In this document: positions 27,327 to 34,723 of the stretch, in pieces
Layout: the number at the start of each line of letters is the position of its first letter
Numbering within the stretch: position 1 is the first letter of the stretch
Assembly: GCF_005502275.1 (NCBI RefSeq)
Contig: NZ_SWLZ01000024.1
Location: 1-64,000, forward strand
Reading direction: 5' to 3'
DNA length: 64,000 bases
Source of the DNA: Robertmurraya siralis
Lineage (GTDB): Bacteria; Bacillota; Bacilli; Bacillales; Cytobacillaceae
Program-made: the position numbers and the translations under genes
The notes under the pieces: model-generated
Told to the model about the DNA's origin: nothing
Database searches by the model: none
The model's input: only the letters and a program-made list of their open reading frames with translations

Positions 27327-27762
27327 AGAACCGCCCCCGACCTAATTGGAACATAAGCTGATAAGCATCTTCCCCAATGTAAATGTAAATGGCCCCGATC
27401 GTGCTAATATTTCCATTCGAATGATAATAAAAGTGGAGATTTTGCGAACCAGCTCTGACCATGATGTTATCTGCGTATTCCCGTTTGAGAAGAAGTTCAC
27501 CATTTTGCTTTCGTATATAATAATAATTTTCCGCGGTTATGAAATTGACTCTTACAAGCTTTTGATTGGTGATTGCATATTGTTGTGCATAAAGAAAATC
27601 AGCCTTTAGCTGTGAGAAAAACAACTGTTTCTCTTGTTGGAAATGATGGGGCTTTAAGGAAAGAAATGAGATAGATATCATGAGCAAAAATATACTCAAC
27701 ACAAACAACGCCTCCAGCATGGTAAACCCCTGCTCCTTACCCTTCATCTTTTTAAGTCCCAC
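27310..27762 (-). CDS. comGD: Competence pseudopilin ComGD
   Basis: 150 aa from a GTG at 27762 overlapping the end of comGC (GAGGTAAAGG lies upstream); an ATG 15 bp downstream is the alternative. The prepilin motif 'EQGFTMLEALFVLSIFLLMI' has the G|F site and Glu5. The remainder resembles GspH-type pseudopilins. Confidence 0.87.
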   Translation of the reverse strand: MGLKKMKGKEQGFTMLEALFVLSIFLLMISISFLSLKPHHFQQEKQLFFSQLKADFLYAQQYAITNQKLVRVNFITAENYYYIRKQNGELLLKREYADNIMVRAGSQNLHFYYHSNGNISTIGAIYIYIGEDAYQLMFQLGRGRFYVKRM

Positions 27763-28144
27763 TTGTAACCTTTACCTCGCCTTTTGCATCAATCGTAATT
27801 CGAGCTCCATTTGAACACGTCGCCTGCTCTTCATTTAGGTATCCTTCCGATTGTAAAACCTCCATACTAGTAGGCACTGTTTTTTTATCCATTTCATATG
27901 CTTGTACTTGTGCCTCCACCATCTTTACCAAAGCCTTACAGCCTTTCGTATTGATGGTAGAATTATGCTTCGTAATATTGGGAATTGTAATTATTAATAA
28001 GACGGTAATGACAAGAAGAACGATCATCATTTCTATTAATGTGAACGCATTTTGCTCGTTTATTTTTTTGACAGCTAAACATCGATCCTGACTACCTTTT
28101 GCCTTAATTAAATTAAAGCCATCCTGTTTTAAAATTTTTTTCAT
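27752..28144 (-). CDS. comGC: Major competence pseudopilin ComGC, long leader
   Basis: 130 aa from ATG at 28144, 8 nt after AAGGAG. The mature domain starts at 'FTLIEMMIVLLVITVLLIIT', with typical 'GCKALVKMVEAQVQAYE' and 'LQSEGYLNEEQATC'. ComGC assembles the transformation pseudopilus after cleavage by ComC. The leader is odd. It is about 33 residues rather than the usual handful, has Ala instead of Gly at -1, and begins with 'KQDGFNLIKAKG', which looks like a decayed second prepilin motif. No alternative start codon lies closer. Confidence 0.9.
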   Translation of the reverse strand: MKKILKQDGFNLIKAKGSQDRCLAVKKINEQNAFTLIEMMIVLLVITVLLIITIPNITKHNSTINTKGCKALVKMVEAQVQAYEMDKKTVPTSMEVLQSEGYLNEEQATCSNGARITIDAKGEVKVTSGT

Positions 28145-28159
28145 CAAAAATACTCCTTT

Positions 28160-29191
28160 CTAAAATCCATCCAGCAGTTGAAACATTGGTAACAGTATCG
28201 CTAAATACATTGAAACAATAATAAGTCCGATGAGTGAATATAGGATTGGTTGAACAATTTTAAACGCTTTTTCTGTTTTATTCTCCAGCTTCTCAAGGCA
28301 ATGCTTGCTGAAGAAAAGAAGTTCCTCTGAGAGCTTCCCATTTTCCTGACCATGTTTAACAATGAACGAGAGCTCTCCTGCAAAGAAATCATAATGCGTT
28401 AAAACGGCCTCAAACGATTCCCCTCTCATTAAAAAAAGCTGCATCTCTTGCCCAATTTGCTTATAAAACGGGCTTTGCACATATTTTTCAAACACTTTCA
28501 GTGCTTCATGAATAGAAAGGCCGCCAGCTAGTAAATAGCTGAGCTGCACACTGAAATAATGCGTTGTGAACAAACGATAGAATGAGCCGAAAAATGGAAT
28601 GTTAGCAATAAGCGCTCTTTGCTTGAGGGGAAGAAGTCTTCTAAAAGTCATGAAGTAATAGCTAAGTAAGAGGAGCATACATAATAATAGAAGGATGACG
28701 AAGAATGGAGAAGCTTCTCCGATAAACGAAACCATTCTCATGAATATGTTAGGTTTTAAATTCATGGAGCTGAACAACAAGGTATATTGGGGGAGCAATA
28801 CTTTTTCCACAAAGAAAAAAAGAAATAAAGTGACGGCAATCAGTATCGTTGGATAGACAAGCAGTTTTTTTAGCTTTTCAACGTCCTCTTGTCTTTTAAG
28901 GATCATCGTGCTGCCTTCACGAAATGCATCAGCTAATGAACCGTGTTCTTCAGCAAAATAAACATATCCAACTAATGTTTGATTGAAGCCTAACTTGTGA
29001 AGAATTTGATGAAAAGGATGGCCTTCTCGTAAATGGAGTAACGCTTGAGCAATGTCTTCCTTTTGCCTGCTTTTCATTTGATAGGTTAATGAACGGATCG
29101 CTTCTGCCAACGGATAGCCTCGCTCTAAAAGCTCACCTGTCTTCCTTAAAAATGCTGCCTGTTCCTTCATTCTCCATTTATGATTCTTCAT
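28160..29191 (-). CDS. comGB: Competence pilus assembly membrane protein ComGB
   Basis: 343 aa, GspF/PilC family. It has two repeated cytoplasmic domains ('LLERGYPLAEAIRSL', 'LLAGGLSIHEALKVFEKY') and three membrane segments (about 109-132, 157-180 and 318-340). It anchors the ComGA ATPase to the pseudopilus. It overlaps the comGA 3' end by 14 bp and is intact. The prophage has separated it from the comG promoter. Confidence 0.93.
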   Translation of the reverse strand: MKNHKWRMKEQAAFLRKTGELLERGYPLAEAIRSLTYQMKSRQKEDIAQALLHLREGHPFHQILHKLGFNQTLVGYVYFAEEHGSLADAFREGSTMILKRQEDVEKLKKLLVYPTILIAVTLFLFFFVEKVLLPQYTLLFSSMNLKPNIFMRMVSFIGEASPFFVILLLLCMLLLLSYYFMTFRRLLPLKQRALIANIPFFGSFYRLFTTHYFSVQLSYLLAGGLSIHEALKVFEKYVQSPFYKQIGQEMQLFLMRGESFEAVLTHYDFFAGELSFIVKHGQENGKLSEELLFFSKHCLEKLENKTEKAFKIVQPILYSLIGLIIVSMYLAILLPMFQLLDGF

Positions 29192-29561
29192 CTATGATCC
29201 ATCTTTCATATTCAGATTCCTTAATATAACCTAAAGCAATTCCCTTATTAATAATGCTTTTCAGATTTTTATAAGAATTCGTTTCTTGTCCGTGTATGAC
29301 ACGCATTAACGCTCTCCCGGTCAGTAGCTCAAAAATACTCGCTCTTTTTAATTGACTGCTAGAAAAGCAATAGGGTGAACAAATATCACTTTCACAATAT
29401 GGACACTCCAATTCCACCAGCCTTTGTGCAGCAACCGCAACAAGTGTTTGCTCTACTTCAATTCGTTCAACCCCAAATTCAAATAAACGATAAATAGCTC
29501 CTTTAGCATCTCGTGTGTGCATCGTGCTTAGGACTAAATGTTCTGTAAATACAATAGGCAC
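29178..29561 (-). pseudogene. comGA: ComGA traffic ATPase, 3' fragment cut by the prophage
   Basis: The frame from about 29546 leftwards is the C-terminal third of ComGA: 'HLVLSTMHTRDAKGAIYRLF' (AAA-fold His box region), 'ERIEVEQTLVAVAAQRLVEL', the Cys cluster 'CPYCESDICSPYC', and the C-terminal 'GIALGYIKESEYERWI'. Full ComGA has Walker A and B further upstream; these are missing. To the right of 'TEHLV' the sequence loses all resemblance and becomes phage. The GTG at 29561 that opens this frame lies in phage DNA. The missing 5' part should be at the far end of the prophage. Confidence 0.9.
29530..29560. other. Attachment-site junction of the prophage
   Basis: Host ComGA homology stops at 29541-29550, around ACAG-AACATTTAGTC (minus-strand reading). 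The family residue after Thr is normally Gly ('TGHLVL'), while here it is Glu, so the core or its edge lies at this codon. The exact core cannot be set without the other attachment end, which is outside the window. Confidence 0.65.
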
Positions 29562-29583
29562 ATAAGTTGTTTATACATATAAA

Positions 29584-29612
29584 TAAGCCCTTGCATTAGC
29601 AAGGGCTATAGT
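29584..29612. terminator. Terminator at prophage edge
   Basis: AGCCCTTGC-ATTA-GCAAGGGCT, 35 bp inside the attachment junction and overlapping the stop codon of the first phage gene. It insulates phage from comG transcription. Confidence 0.8.
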
Positions 29613-29791
29613 TTTATAAACTCTTCTCCATCATATAAAATACTTTTTTCTTCTCCATTATTGCACTCTGAACATAGAATAAAAATCCTATCATGCTTTG
29701 TCATGTTTTCTAAATCAATCATGTTAAAATTCATCTTCTTTGTTTTCCATACACGATAACACTTGATGCATGCAGTCATAGGTGCTGGCAT
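29606..29791 (-). CDS. Small zinc-ribbon-like protein
   Basis: 61 aa. Two CxxC knuckles, 'CIKCYRVWK' and 'LCSECNNGEE', suggest a single zinc ribbon. ATG at 29791 has GGGGTGA just upstream. It ends in the terminator next to the attachment site and lies 4 bp after the glycine-zipper gene. I do not recognise a family; accessory genes at this end of a prophage are often expressed in the lysogen. Confidence 0.6.
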   Translation of the reverse strand: MPAPMTACIKCYRVWKTKKMNFNMIDLENMTKHDRIFILCSECNNGEEKSILYDGEEFIKL

Positions 29792-29795
29792 TAAG

Positions 29796-30212
29796 TCACC
29801 CCATTAACCCTGATAACTGCACATATAAATTTTGGTCGCAATGAATGTGTAACTGATGTTCAGTTCCTTCTTGGTCTTCTAAAATTAAGAACGCTTTTGA
29901 AGTATCCTTACGTTTTCCTCCGACAGCTGCTCCCGCAATAGTTCCTAATGGCCCCGCTACTACCGAGCCCGCAATTGCTCCTACTGCTGCTTTTCCTCCA
30001 CTTCTTGCATGCGACTCTTCCCATTCAATGCCTTTCAACTGAAAAGGTGTCTTATCTGCAAAAGGTACTTCGATAATAATTTGCCCTGGTGCTTTACCCT
30101 TTGTTACGTTGGCTACTTGAATAGGGGTAGGCAAAGGTTTCTTTGTTAATATATGACCGCCGGATAAAATCTTAATAGGAAATCGTTGTTTAAAAATATC
30201 CTTAAATCCCAT
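29796..30212 (-). CDS. Glycine-zipper-containing hypothetical protein
   Basis: 138 aa from ATG at 30212, behind GGAGGGATAAT; the frame is open 23 codons further without an RBS. The N-terminus 'MGFKDIFKQRFPIKILSGGH' is followed by a beta-rich stretch. A glycine-zipper segment 'AVGAIAGSVVAGPLGTIAG' (about residues 80-100) could cross or insert in a membrane. A beta-rich end follows. It pairs with the zinc-ribbon gene. No known function. Confidence 0.6.
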   Translation of the reverse strand: MGFKDIFKQRFPIKILSGGHILTKKPLPTPIQVANVTKGKAPGQIIIEVPFADKTPFQLKGIEWEESHARSGGKAAVGAIAGSVVAGPLGTIAGAAVGGKRKDTSKAFLILEDQEGTEHQLHIHCDQNLYVQLSGLMG

Positions 30213-30283
30213 ATTATCCCTCCATCTATTTTCTTTTATTTTAATATGTAAGATATCATTCTGTAAATAAAAATAGACCACTA

Positions 30284-30311
30284 TTGATTTACGAACAAAT
30301 GTTTGTATAAT
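30284..30311 (+). promoter_or_regulatory. SOS (LexA) box and promoter of yolD
   Basis: CGAACAAATGTTTG at 30292-30305 is a perfect match to the Bacillus LexA/DinR consensus CGAACRNRYGTTYG. It fills the spacer between TTGATT (30284-30289) and TATAAT (30306-30311), 16 bp apart, so LexA binding would block RNA polymerase. Confidence 0.88.
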
Positions 30312-30332
30312 AAAATCAAAGGAGATGGTTAA

Positions 30333-30671
30333 ATGAATAAACTGACTAAGGGTAGTAACTTACGATGGGAATCAAGTCGGATAATGTTGCCTGAGCATAA
30401 AGAAGAACTTATTAAGTTAGGAAAAGACAAAGAAAAAGTGCCTAAGCCAATTTTAGACGAACAAGAACTTGAGCAAATAAACATTGATATTTATAACTCA
30501 CTTAATTACACCATGCCTATGCGACTTACACTATGGGATGGTGGATATTTTAAAGACATTGAGGGCGTAGTCGACAAAATTGATTATGTCACTAAGACTT
30601 TATTAATCGATACAGATAAGGAGATATTAAGGTTATCGATAAATGACATTAGTAAAACGGAGATGATCTAG
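30333..30671 (+). CDS. yolD: YolD-like protein
   Basis: 112 aa, ATG after AAAGGAG. Family hallmarks are 'RWESSRIMLPEHKEELIKL' at the N-terminus and the C-terminal 'GVVDKIDYVTKTLLIDTD' small beta barrel. YolD-type proteins often accompany Y-family polymerases (UvrX) in prophages and are SOS-controlled. No polymerase gene follows here. One of only three plus-strand units near this prophage end; it is driven by its own LexA-controlled promoter. Confidence 0.88.
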   Translation: MNKLTKGSNLRWESSRIMLPEHKEELIKLGKDKEKVPKPILDEQELEQINIDIYNSLNYTMPMRLTLWDGGYFKDIEGVVDKIDYVTKTLLIDTDKEILRLSINDISKTEMI

Positions 30672-30770
30672 GTGCTAATAAAGGAGGATGACCGTAAAAT
30701 CATTGAGCAATCGATTTTATTGCCGATGCTTTTAACAATCCTAGATAGAGACAGGCGAATTTTTGAGTAG
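30672..30770 (+). CDS. Small ORF downstream of yolD
   Basis: 32 aa from GTG at 30672, directly after the yolD stop, with CGGAG 10 nt upstream. The translation is 'VLIKEDDRKIIEQSILLPML', then 'LTILDRDRRIFE'. The acidic, helix-prone sequence resembles the short proteins often found right after yolD in bacilli, but this is from memory only. It would share the SOS promoter. Confidence 0.5.
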   Translation: MLIKEDDRKIIEQSILLPMLLTILDRDRRIFE

Positions 30771-30997
30771 CTATCTGTTAAGTTTAAGCCGTCCTATTTT
30801 GCTCTCATTGAAAGTATCATTTTTCACAAAAAACATAATAATAATAATAAATGAGTTATGCATAATATTGTAATTTCTTTTGCGACTGAAATTTTTTTAT
30901 TAATTTCTACAAATTTCGACACAAGTGATTTTTCAAAAGGTATATTATTTTTATAATTGATGTTAATATATTATAAGAAATAAAGGGAGGTATTAAT

Positions 30998-31177
30998 TTG
31001 AAGAACGATGAAATCCGACCAGAAATAACCGACATTTTTAGGAAGTTAAATATTAATAGCAAAGAAAATAGAAAAAAGTATACTTTTGGTTCAACACTGT
31101 TAGATGATGAAACAAATAGTAAATTTGTCACCAAACATATTGTTGTAACTCCAACCGAAAGGGGGGAACAAAGATAA
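30998..31177 (+). CDS. 59-aa hypothetical protein paired with SDH protease
   Basis: TTG start at 30998, 7 nt after GGGAGG. The translation begins 'MKNDEIRPEITDIFRKLNIN' and ends 'VVTPTERGEQR'; it is charged, with no membrane segment. It stops 1 bp before the ATG of the serine protease gene, so the two must be one transcript. I do not recognise the family. The tight coupling suggests an adaptor, substrate or inhibitor of the protease (inference). Confidence 0.6.
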   Translation: MKNDEIRPEITDIFRKLNINSKENRKKYTFGSTLLDDETNSKFVTKHIVVTPTERGEQR

Positions 31178-31178
31178 A

Positions 31179-32189
31179 ATGCCTAATTGGAGTGAAATTT
31201 TAAATGAAATCAATATTTTTAACAATCCTTTTGATTCAATTAGAAGAAAATATCTAAGGGCCTTACATGAAATTACTGAGAGAAATGTAATAGTTTATTA
31301 TTCAGGATGGCTTCAAAAACAAGAATTAGTTGCTGAACGTTATAATGGTTTTTCTGTTGACGATAGTGACAAAAACGGTTTCATGACAGTTATGAATGGA
31401 TTAGACAAGACAAAAGGACTAGATTTATTCTTACATACCCCCGGTGGTAGTATAGCAGCTACCGAATCCTTAGTTGAGTATCTAAAATCTATTTTTGGAA
31501 CTGATATTAGAGTAATTGTACCACAGATTGCAATGTCAGCAGGTACAATGATTGCATGTGCTTCTAAAGAAATAATTATGGGCAAACATTCTAACCTTGG
31601 ACCTATAGATCCACAATACCGGGGCTACCCAACACATGGAATTATTGAAGAGTTTAATAGGGCAGTAAAAGAAATTACTGAGGATCCAAAGAAAATTCCA
31701 ATTTGGCAACCTATCATAGCTAAATATAGTCCTACTTTAATAGGAGAATGTGAAAAGGCAATTGACTGGTCAAACCAAATGGTAAAAGAATGGTTAATAA
31801 CTGGAATGTTTAAAGACTCTTCTAACAAAGAAAAAAAAGCTGACTACATTGTTTCTGAACTAGGAAATCATGCTTTAACCTATTCTCATGATCGTCATAT
31901 TTCTCTGGGTAGAGCAAGAGATATTGGGTTAGCAGTTCAAGCACTTGAGGATGATAAAAAATTACAGGATGCGGTTCTTTCCGTTCACCATGCATGCATA
32001 CATACTTTAACTGCTACTCCAGCTACAAAAATTATTGAAAATCATAATGGAGTGGCATTTATCTCTCAAGTTCAGAGAGCAATTCCAGTATTACCACACC
32101 AAATTGAAAAGCAGCCTCCTGGTCCCCCAGCTGCACAAGAAGTTAGCAGCCCTCAATTTGGAATAGAAGAAAATAATATCATACTATGA
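31179..32189 (+). CDS. SDH-type serine protease (ClpP/crotonase fold)
   Basis: 336 aa; AAAGGGGGG upstream of ATG. It has the ClpP-fold Ser/Lys protease signature of the serine-dehydrogenase-proteinase (SDH_sah, PF01972) family: oxyanion region 'LFLHTPGGSIAATESLVEYL' (about 85-105), nucleophile in 'VPQIAMSAGTMIACAS' (Ser about residue 121) and 'LGPIDPQYRGYP' (about 140-150). The C-terminus is Pro-rich (about 300-325). Such proteases occur in bacteria as single genes and in phage accessory loci; the substrate is unknown. With the 59-aa gene it forms a two-gene plus-strand unit closed by a terminator, as in a lysogenic-conversion cargo. Confidence 0.8.
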   Translation: MPNWSEILNEINIFNNPFDSIRRKYLRALHEITERNVIVYYSGWLQKQELVAERYNGFSVDDSDKNGFMTVMNGLDKTKGLDLFLHTPGGSIAATESLVEYLKSIFGTDIRVIVPQIAMSAGTMIACASKEIIMGKHSNLGPIDPQYRGYPTHGIIEEFNRAVKEITEDPKKIPIWQPIIAKYSPTLIGECEKAIDWSNQMVKEWLITGMFKDSSNKEKKADYIVSELGNHALTYSHDRHISLGRARDIGLAVQALEDDKKLQDAVLSVHHACIHTLTATPATKIIENHNGVAFISQVQRAIPVLPHQIEKQPPGPPAAQEVSSPQFGIEENNIIL

Positions 32190-32196
32190 CCCAATA

Positions 32197-32232
32197 TTAA
32201 AAGCCCCTACTCAAAAAGAGTAAGGGCTTTAA
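32197..32232. terminator. Bidirectional terminator between SDH protease and amidase
   Basis: AAAGCCCCTACTC-AAAAA-GAGTAAGGGCTTT, with A and T flanks. It ends both the plus-strand cargo operon and the minus-strand lysis operon. Confidence 0.85.
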
Positions 32233-32235
32233 CTT

Positions 32236-33009
32236 TTACAACAACCGACCATTAAGCACCAAGTTAAGGTACTCAATTTCATCAAACGTCAGATTCTTTT
32301 CTGCAGCTTTCTTTTCCCATTCATCAGATGAAAGAATTCCCTTTACTCTTGCTTTTTTATAAATTTCTGCTGCTTCTTCCCACTGCCAATCTTTCCAGTT
32401 TGGTTTCATTCCGCTCAACTTCCTTTCAGGTTTTTTGTTGCTTGTGTTTGTTGATTGTTGCTTATTGTTAATGGATTTACCGAGATATGCAGCCAATTCT
32501 CTTGCGATTGCTTGACAGATTCGTTCAAAGTTTTTCCGATAAAGTTCTGCATCGACAACACTATTTACAAAGCATACCTCTATTAAAATAGCTGGCTCAT
32601 AAGTCTGAGTCAGAATGGCAAGGTTATCCCGATACTTAGCACCACGATTTTTCAATCCACTTGCATCTGAAATCGCCTTGGAGACATTAGCAGCTAAGTT
32701 CTTTTGAGTTTTATACAGCACCTCCGTGCCAATTCCCTTACTTGAGTCGCCGCCAGCATTAAGGTGAATAGAGACAATCAATCCATTTCGGTCAGCGTTG
32801 TGATGTTTAACCAGTGTGTTAAGGTTCTGCTTCTGATTTGTAGAAGTGTTGTCTTCAAAATAAGTACAAGGTACCTTTGCTTCTTTGAGAATCTCATGCA
32901 CTCGCTTAGTGACTCTGCGTGCTTCAGTCACTTCATTCAGAATGCCATTTGCACCCGAACTAGGATTTTTCCAATGACCAGGATGGAGTTCGATTTCTTC
33001 TACTGTCAC
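32236..33009 (-). CDS. Endolysin, N-acetylmuramoyl-L-alanine amidase (Amidase_3)
   Basis: 257 aa from GTG at 33009. The Amidase_3 catalytic domain (about 3-180) has zinc ligands in 'IELHPGHWKNPS' (His), 'NEVTEARRV' (Glu) and 'VSIHLNAGG' (His); the catalytic Glu is in 'PAILIEVCFVN'. A Ser/Asn/Lys linker leads to a C-terminal ~50-residue domain starting 'KPNWKDWQWEEAAEIYKKA', probably for wall binding. It cleaves the stem peptide from peptidoglycan at lysis. It overlaps the holin gene by 4 bp. Confidence 0.93.
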   Translation of the reverse strand: MTVEEIELHPGHWKNPSSGANGILNEVTEARRVTKRVHEILKEAKVPCTYFEDNTSTNQKQNLNTLVKHHNADRNGLIVSIHLNAGGDSSKGIGTEVLYKTQKNLAANVSKAISDASGLKNRGAKYRDNLAILTQTYEPAILIEVCFVNSVVDAELYRKNFERICQAIARELAAYLGKSINNKQQSTNTSNKKPERKLSGMKPNWKDWQWEEAAEIYKKARVKGILSSDEWEKKAAEKNLTFDEIEYLNLVLNGRLL

Positions 33010-33410
33010 CGCTGCCCATCTCCTTTACCTTGCAAAATAGCAACAGCACTTTTGAGTTGTTCCGGCACTCTCAGACCAGTTCGCCCAGCATTTTCTATGA
33101 TGGATAACAACTCATTCCCCAAATAAAAAAAGATGATTGCATTTTGTATCATGCTACCATCTCCTATCGACTTATCTACTAAATGTCCTACAGCAACTAA
33201 GCAGAAAATCATTATTTTTTTTGCAATCCCTTTAAACCCAATTTTGCTACTCAACTTGCCCTCTACACCGCTAGCAAGTAGCCCACTTATATAATCTATG
33301 ATGACAAGAGCAAGCAATATTTGTAGCAAGATACTCCACCCCCCGAATAAATACCCGACAATGGCGCCTATTCCAGTCGCCCCAATTTTATAAAACATTT
33401 CCCAATTCAT
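33006..33410 (-). CDS. Phage holin (toxin secretion/phage lysis holin family)
   Basis: 134 aa from ATG at 33410, 8 nt after AAGGAG. Membrane segments are at about 10-45 ('TGIGAIVGYLFGGWSILLQI') and 68-105. The 'DYISGLLASGVEGKLSSKIG' motif is the hallmark of the Phage_holin_4 family. It makes the membrane holes that time lysis and release the amidase encoded next. Confidence 0.9.
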   Translation of the reverse strand: MNWEMFYKIGATGIGAIVGYLFGGWSILLQILLALVIIDYISGLLASGVEGKLSSKIGFKGIAKKIMIFCLVAVGHLVDKSIGDGSMIQNAIIFFYLGNELLSIIENAGRTGLRVPEQLKSAVAILQGKGDGQR

Positions 33411-33464
33411 CTTAAAACTCCTTTTCATTAAAATAGCCAAAAACCGTGATGTTTTAGGCAAAAG

Positions 33465-33489
33465 AAAAAGCACCCATAAAATGAGTGCT
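33465..33489 (-). terminator. Terminator before the lysis genes
   Basis: On the minus strand AGCACTCAT-TTT-ATGGGTGCT is followed by TTTTTCTTTT, just after the 22-codon ORF. Holin and amidase therefore need read-through or their own promoter. Confidence 0.8.
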
Positions 33490-33497
33490 TCTAAATA

Positions 33498-33566
33498 TTA
33501 GAGACCACCAGTTCCTGGGTCTTTATGACTTTCTTTAACGAAACCACCGTTGCATGGTTCATTCAT
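33498..33566 (-). CDS. 22-aa ORF with strong RBS
   Basis: ATG at 33566, 8 nt after GGAGG; the peptide begins 'MNEPCNGGFVKESHKDPGTG' and ends after two more residues. It has no membrane segment and one Cys. It is bracketed by terminator hairpins on both sides (33629-33655 and 33465-33489), so it forms its own short RNA. I do not recognise it; translation is supported only by the RBS. Confidence 0.45.
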   Translation of the reverse strand: MNEPCNGGFVKESHKDPGTGGL

Positions 33567-33628
33567 TGATAGTCCCTCCTTGTTTTCTTTACTTTTACTT
33601 TCGACATAAACGAGGGAAATCCTGCATA

Positions 33629-33655
33629 AAAAATAACGCTAGCTTATGCTGCGTT
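33629..33655 (-). terminator. Terminator at the end of the tail operon
   Basis: AACGC-A-GC...GCTAGCGTT with an ATAA loop is followed on the minus strand by ATTTTTTAT, directly after the small XkdX-like gene. Confidence 0.75.
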
Positions 33656-33763
33656 TTATCCTTCATTTTCTAATTCTGAACGAACATCTTCTCGCCACAA
33701 TAATGGTACCTGGTCGATTACGCGTAATCCAGCTTTGATTAAATCGCAATAAACTTTTACCAT
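33656..33763 (-). CDS. Small phage tail-region protein (XkdX/CD1375-like)
   Basis: 35 aa; ATG at 33763 overlaps the previous stop (TAATG) and has GGAGG 9 nt upstream. The translation 'MVKVYCDLIKAGLRVIDQVP' followed by 'LLWREDV' matches the short proteins commonly found after tail-fibre genes in Bacillus and Clostridium phages. The role is unknown. Confidence 0.75.
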   Translation of the reverse strand: MVKVYCDLIKAGLRVIDQVPLLWREDVRSELENEG

Positions 33764-34104
33764 TACCCATTACCTCCTAGTAAAGATTCTGCTAATTCAG
33801 CAAGTGCTAATTGTGTTTCAAGTTTAGCTTGTTCTTGTGTTTCTGCCAACTCCGCAATCGCTAGTTTGAGCGTTAAGTTTTCTTCTTTTATTAATTCAGT
33901 CTCACTTGGTGGTATATCCTCTAATATTGCTTGTGGCGGTGTTACTGATACATCTACACCGATTCCATCAGTAATCTTTAATCGCTTGCCTTCGGGGATG
34001 TCCACCCACAAAAAAGGCACTCCTTGTGGTTCTCTTGGTGATGGTTCGCCACTTCTAACTGACAAAATATATCCGGTTTCATCGTGGATGATTAATGTTT
34101 TCAC
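33763..34104 (-). CDS. Phage tail-region protein with C-terminal coiled coil
   Basis: 113 aa from GTG at 34104, 7 nt after AAAGGAGG. The N-terminal beta-rich part 'TLIIHDETGYILSVRSGEPS' is followed from about residue 72 by a heptad-like Glu/Leu/Ala helix (EENLTLKLAIAELAETQEQA). Genes of this type follow fibre genes and may trimerise or assist fibre assembly. No named family is certain. Confidence 0.65.
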   Translation of the reverse strand: MKTLIIHDETGYILSVRSGEPSPREPQGVPFLWVDIPEGKRLKITDGIGVDVSVTPPQAILEDIPPSETELIKEENLTLKLAIAELAETQEQAKLETQLALAELAESLLGGNG

Positions 34105-34118
34105 TATTTTACCTCCTT

Positions 34119-34709
34119 TTATCCATACGCATACCATCTATACTGAACATTTTCATGACGCACAGGTAATCTAAAACCTCCTGAATCTACATATGCATTA
34201 CCTAAGAGAGCAAACCCTTGTATTAGATTACTATTACTAGACAGAGCACTTAAATCTTGTAGTGTTATTTTGAAATTCGGAAGATCATTTCTATATCCAT
34301 CCGAGTTGTAGTTAACTACATGACTTCCCTCTCTGATTACTTCGATTTTCGAAGGAATAAAGTCTAAACCATTAATTTCTACAAAGTATGAACTTGTTGA
34401 GGTACCTGAGCCATAATAAAATGACAACCTCTCAGAAGATGAGGTGACGATTCCTTTCGCCCACTTCTTCCCAACCACCACTTTATCAACAAGTGTCTGC
34501 AACGGGTCAGTTCCCTCTGCGCCTTCACCTACTTTTCCTGCAAGTTCATTTTTAGAAGTCTGAATCTGATTAACCATCGTTGACATGGTGTCCTCATCCG
34601 TCACTGGACTACCGATAACACTTGCTAACTCTGCTTTTGCATTGATACCCTCCAAATTTTGCAAGGAGGTAATAATGTCTTTTATGGATGCTGTATTATC
34701 TAAAGGCAT
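34119..34709 (-). CDS. Tail fibre/receptor-binding-like protein, second copy
   Basis: 196 aa. An N-terminal helical region 'ASIKDIITSLQNLEGINAKA' precedes a C-terminal beta domain ('KKWAKGIVTSSSERLSFYYG', 'VEINGLDFIPSKIEVI', ending 'VQYRWYAYG'). That domain is clearly paralogous to the C-terminus of the neighbouring 303-aa fibre. It is probably a distal receptor-binding or accessory fibre protein. RBS GGAGG before the ATG. Confidence 0.7.
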   Translation of the reverse strand: MPLDNTASIKDIITSLQNLEGINAKAELASVIGSPVTDEDTMSTMVNQIQTSKNELAGKVGEGAEGTDPLQTLVDKVVVGKKWAKGIVTSSSERLSFYYGSGTSTSSYFVEINGLDFIPSKIEVIREGSHVVNYNSDGYRNDLPNFKITLQDLSALSSNSNLIQGFALLGNAYVDSGGFRLPVRHENVQYRWYAYG

Positions 34710-34723
34710 GGTTTACCTCCTTT

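Noticed and set aside
29530-29560. Assigning a serine or tyrosine integrase to this attachment site
   Set aside because: The integrase gene and second att site are outside the window, so the recombinase type cannot be judged.
30907-31134. 75-codon minus-strand frame
   Set aside because: It is antisense to the 59-aa gene that has a good RBS and is coupled to the protease gene.
33498-33566. Arbitrium-type communication peptide
   Set aside because: Arbitrium precursors are longer, carry a secretion signal and sit next to an aimR gene; none of this is present.
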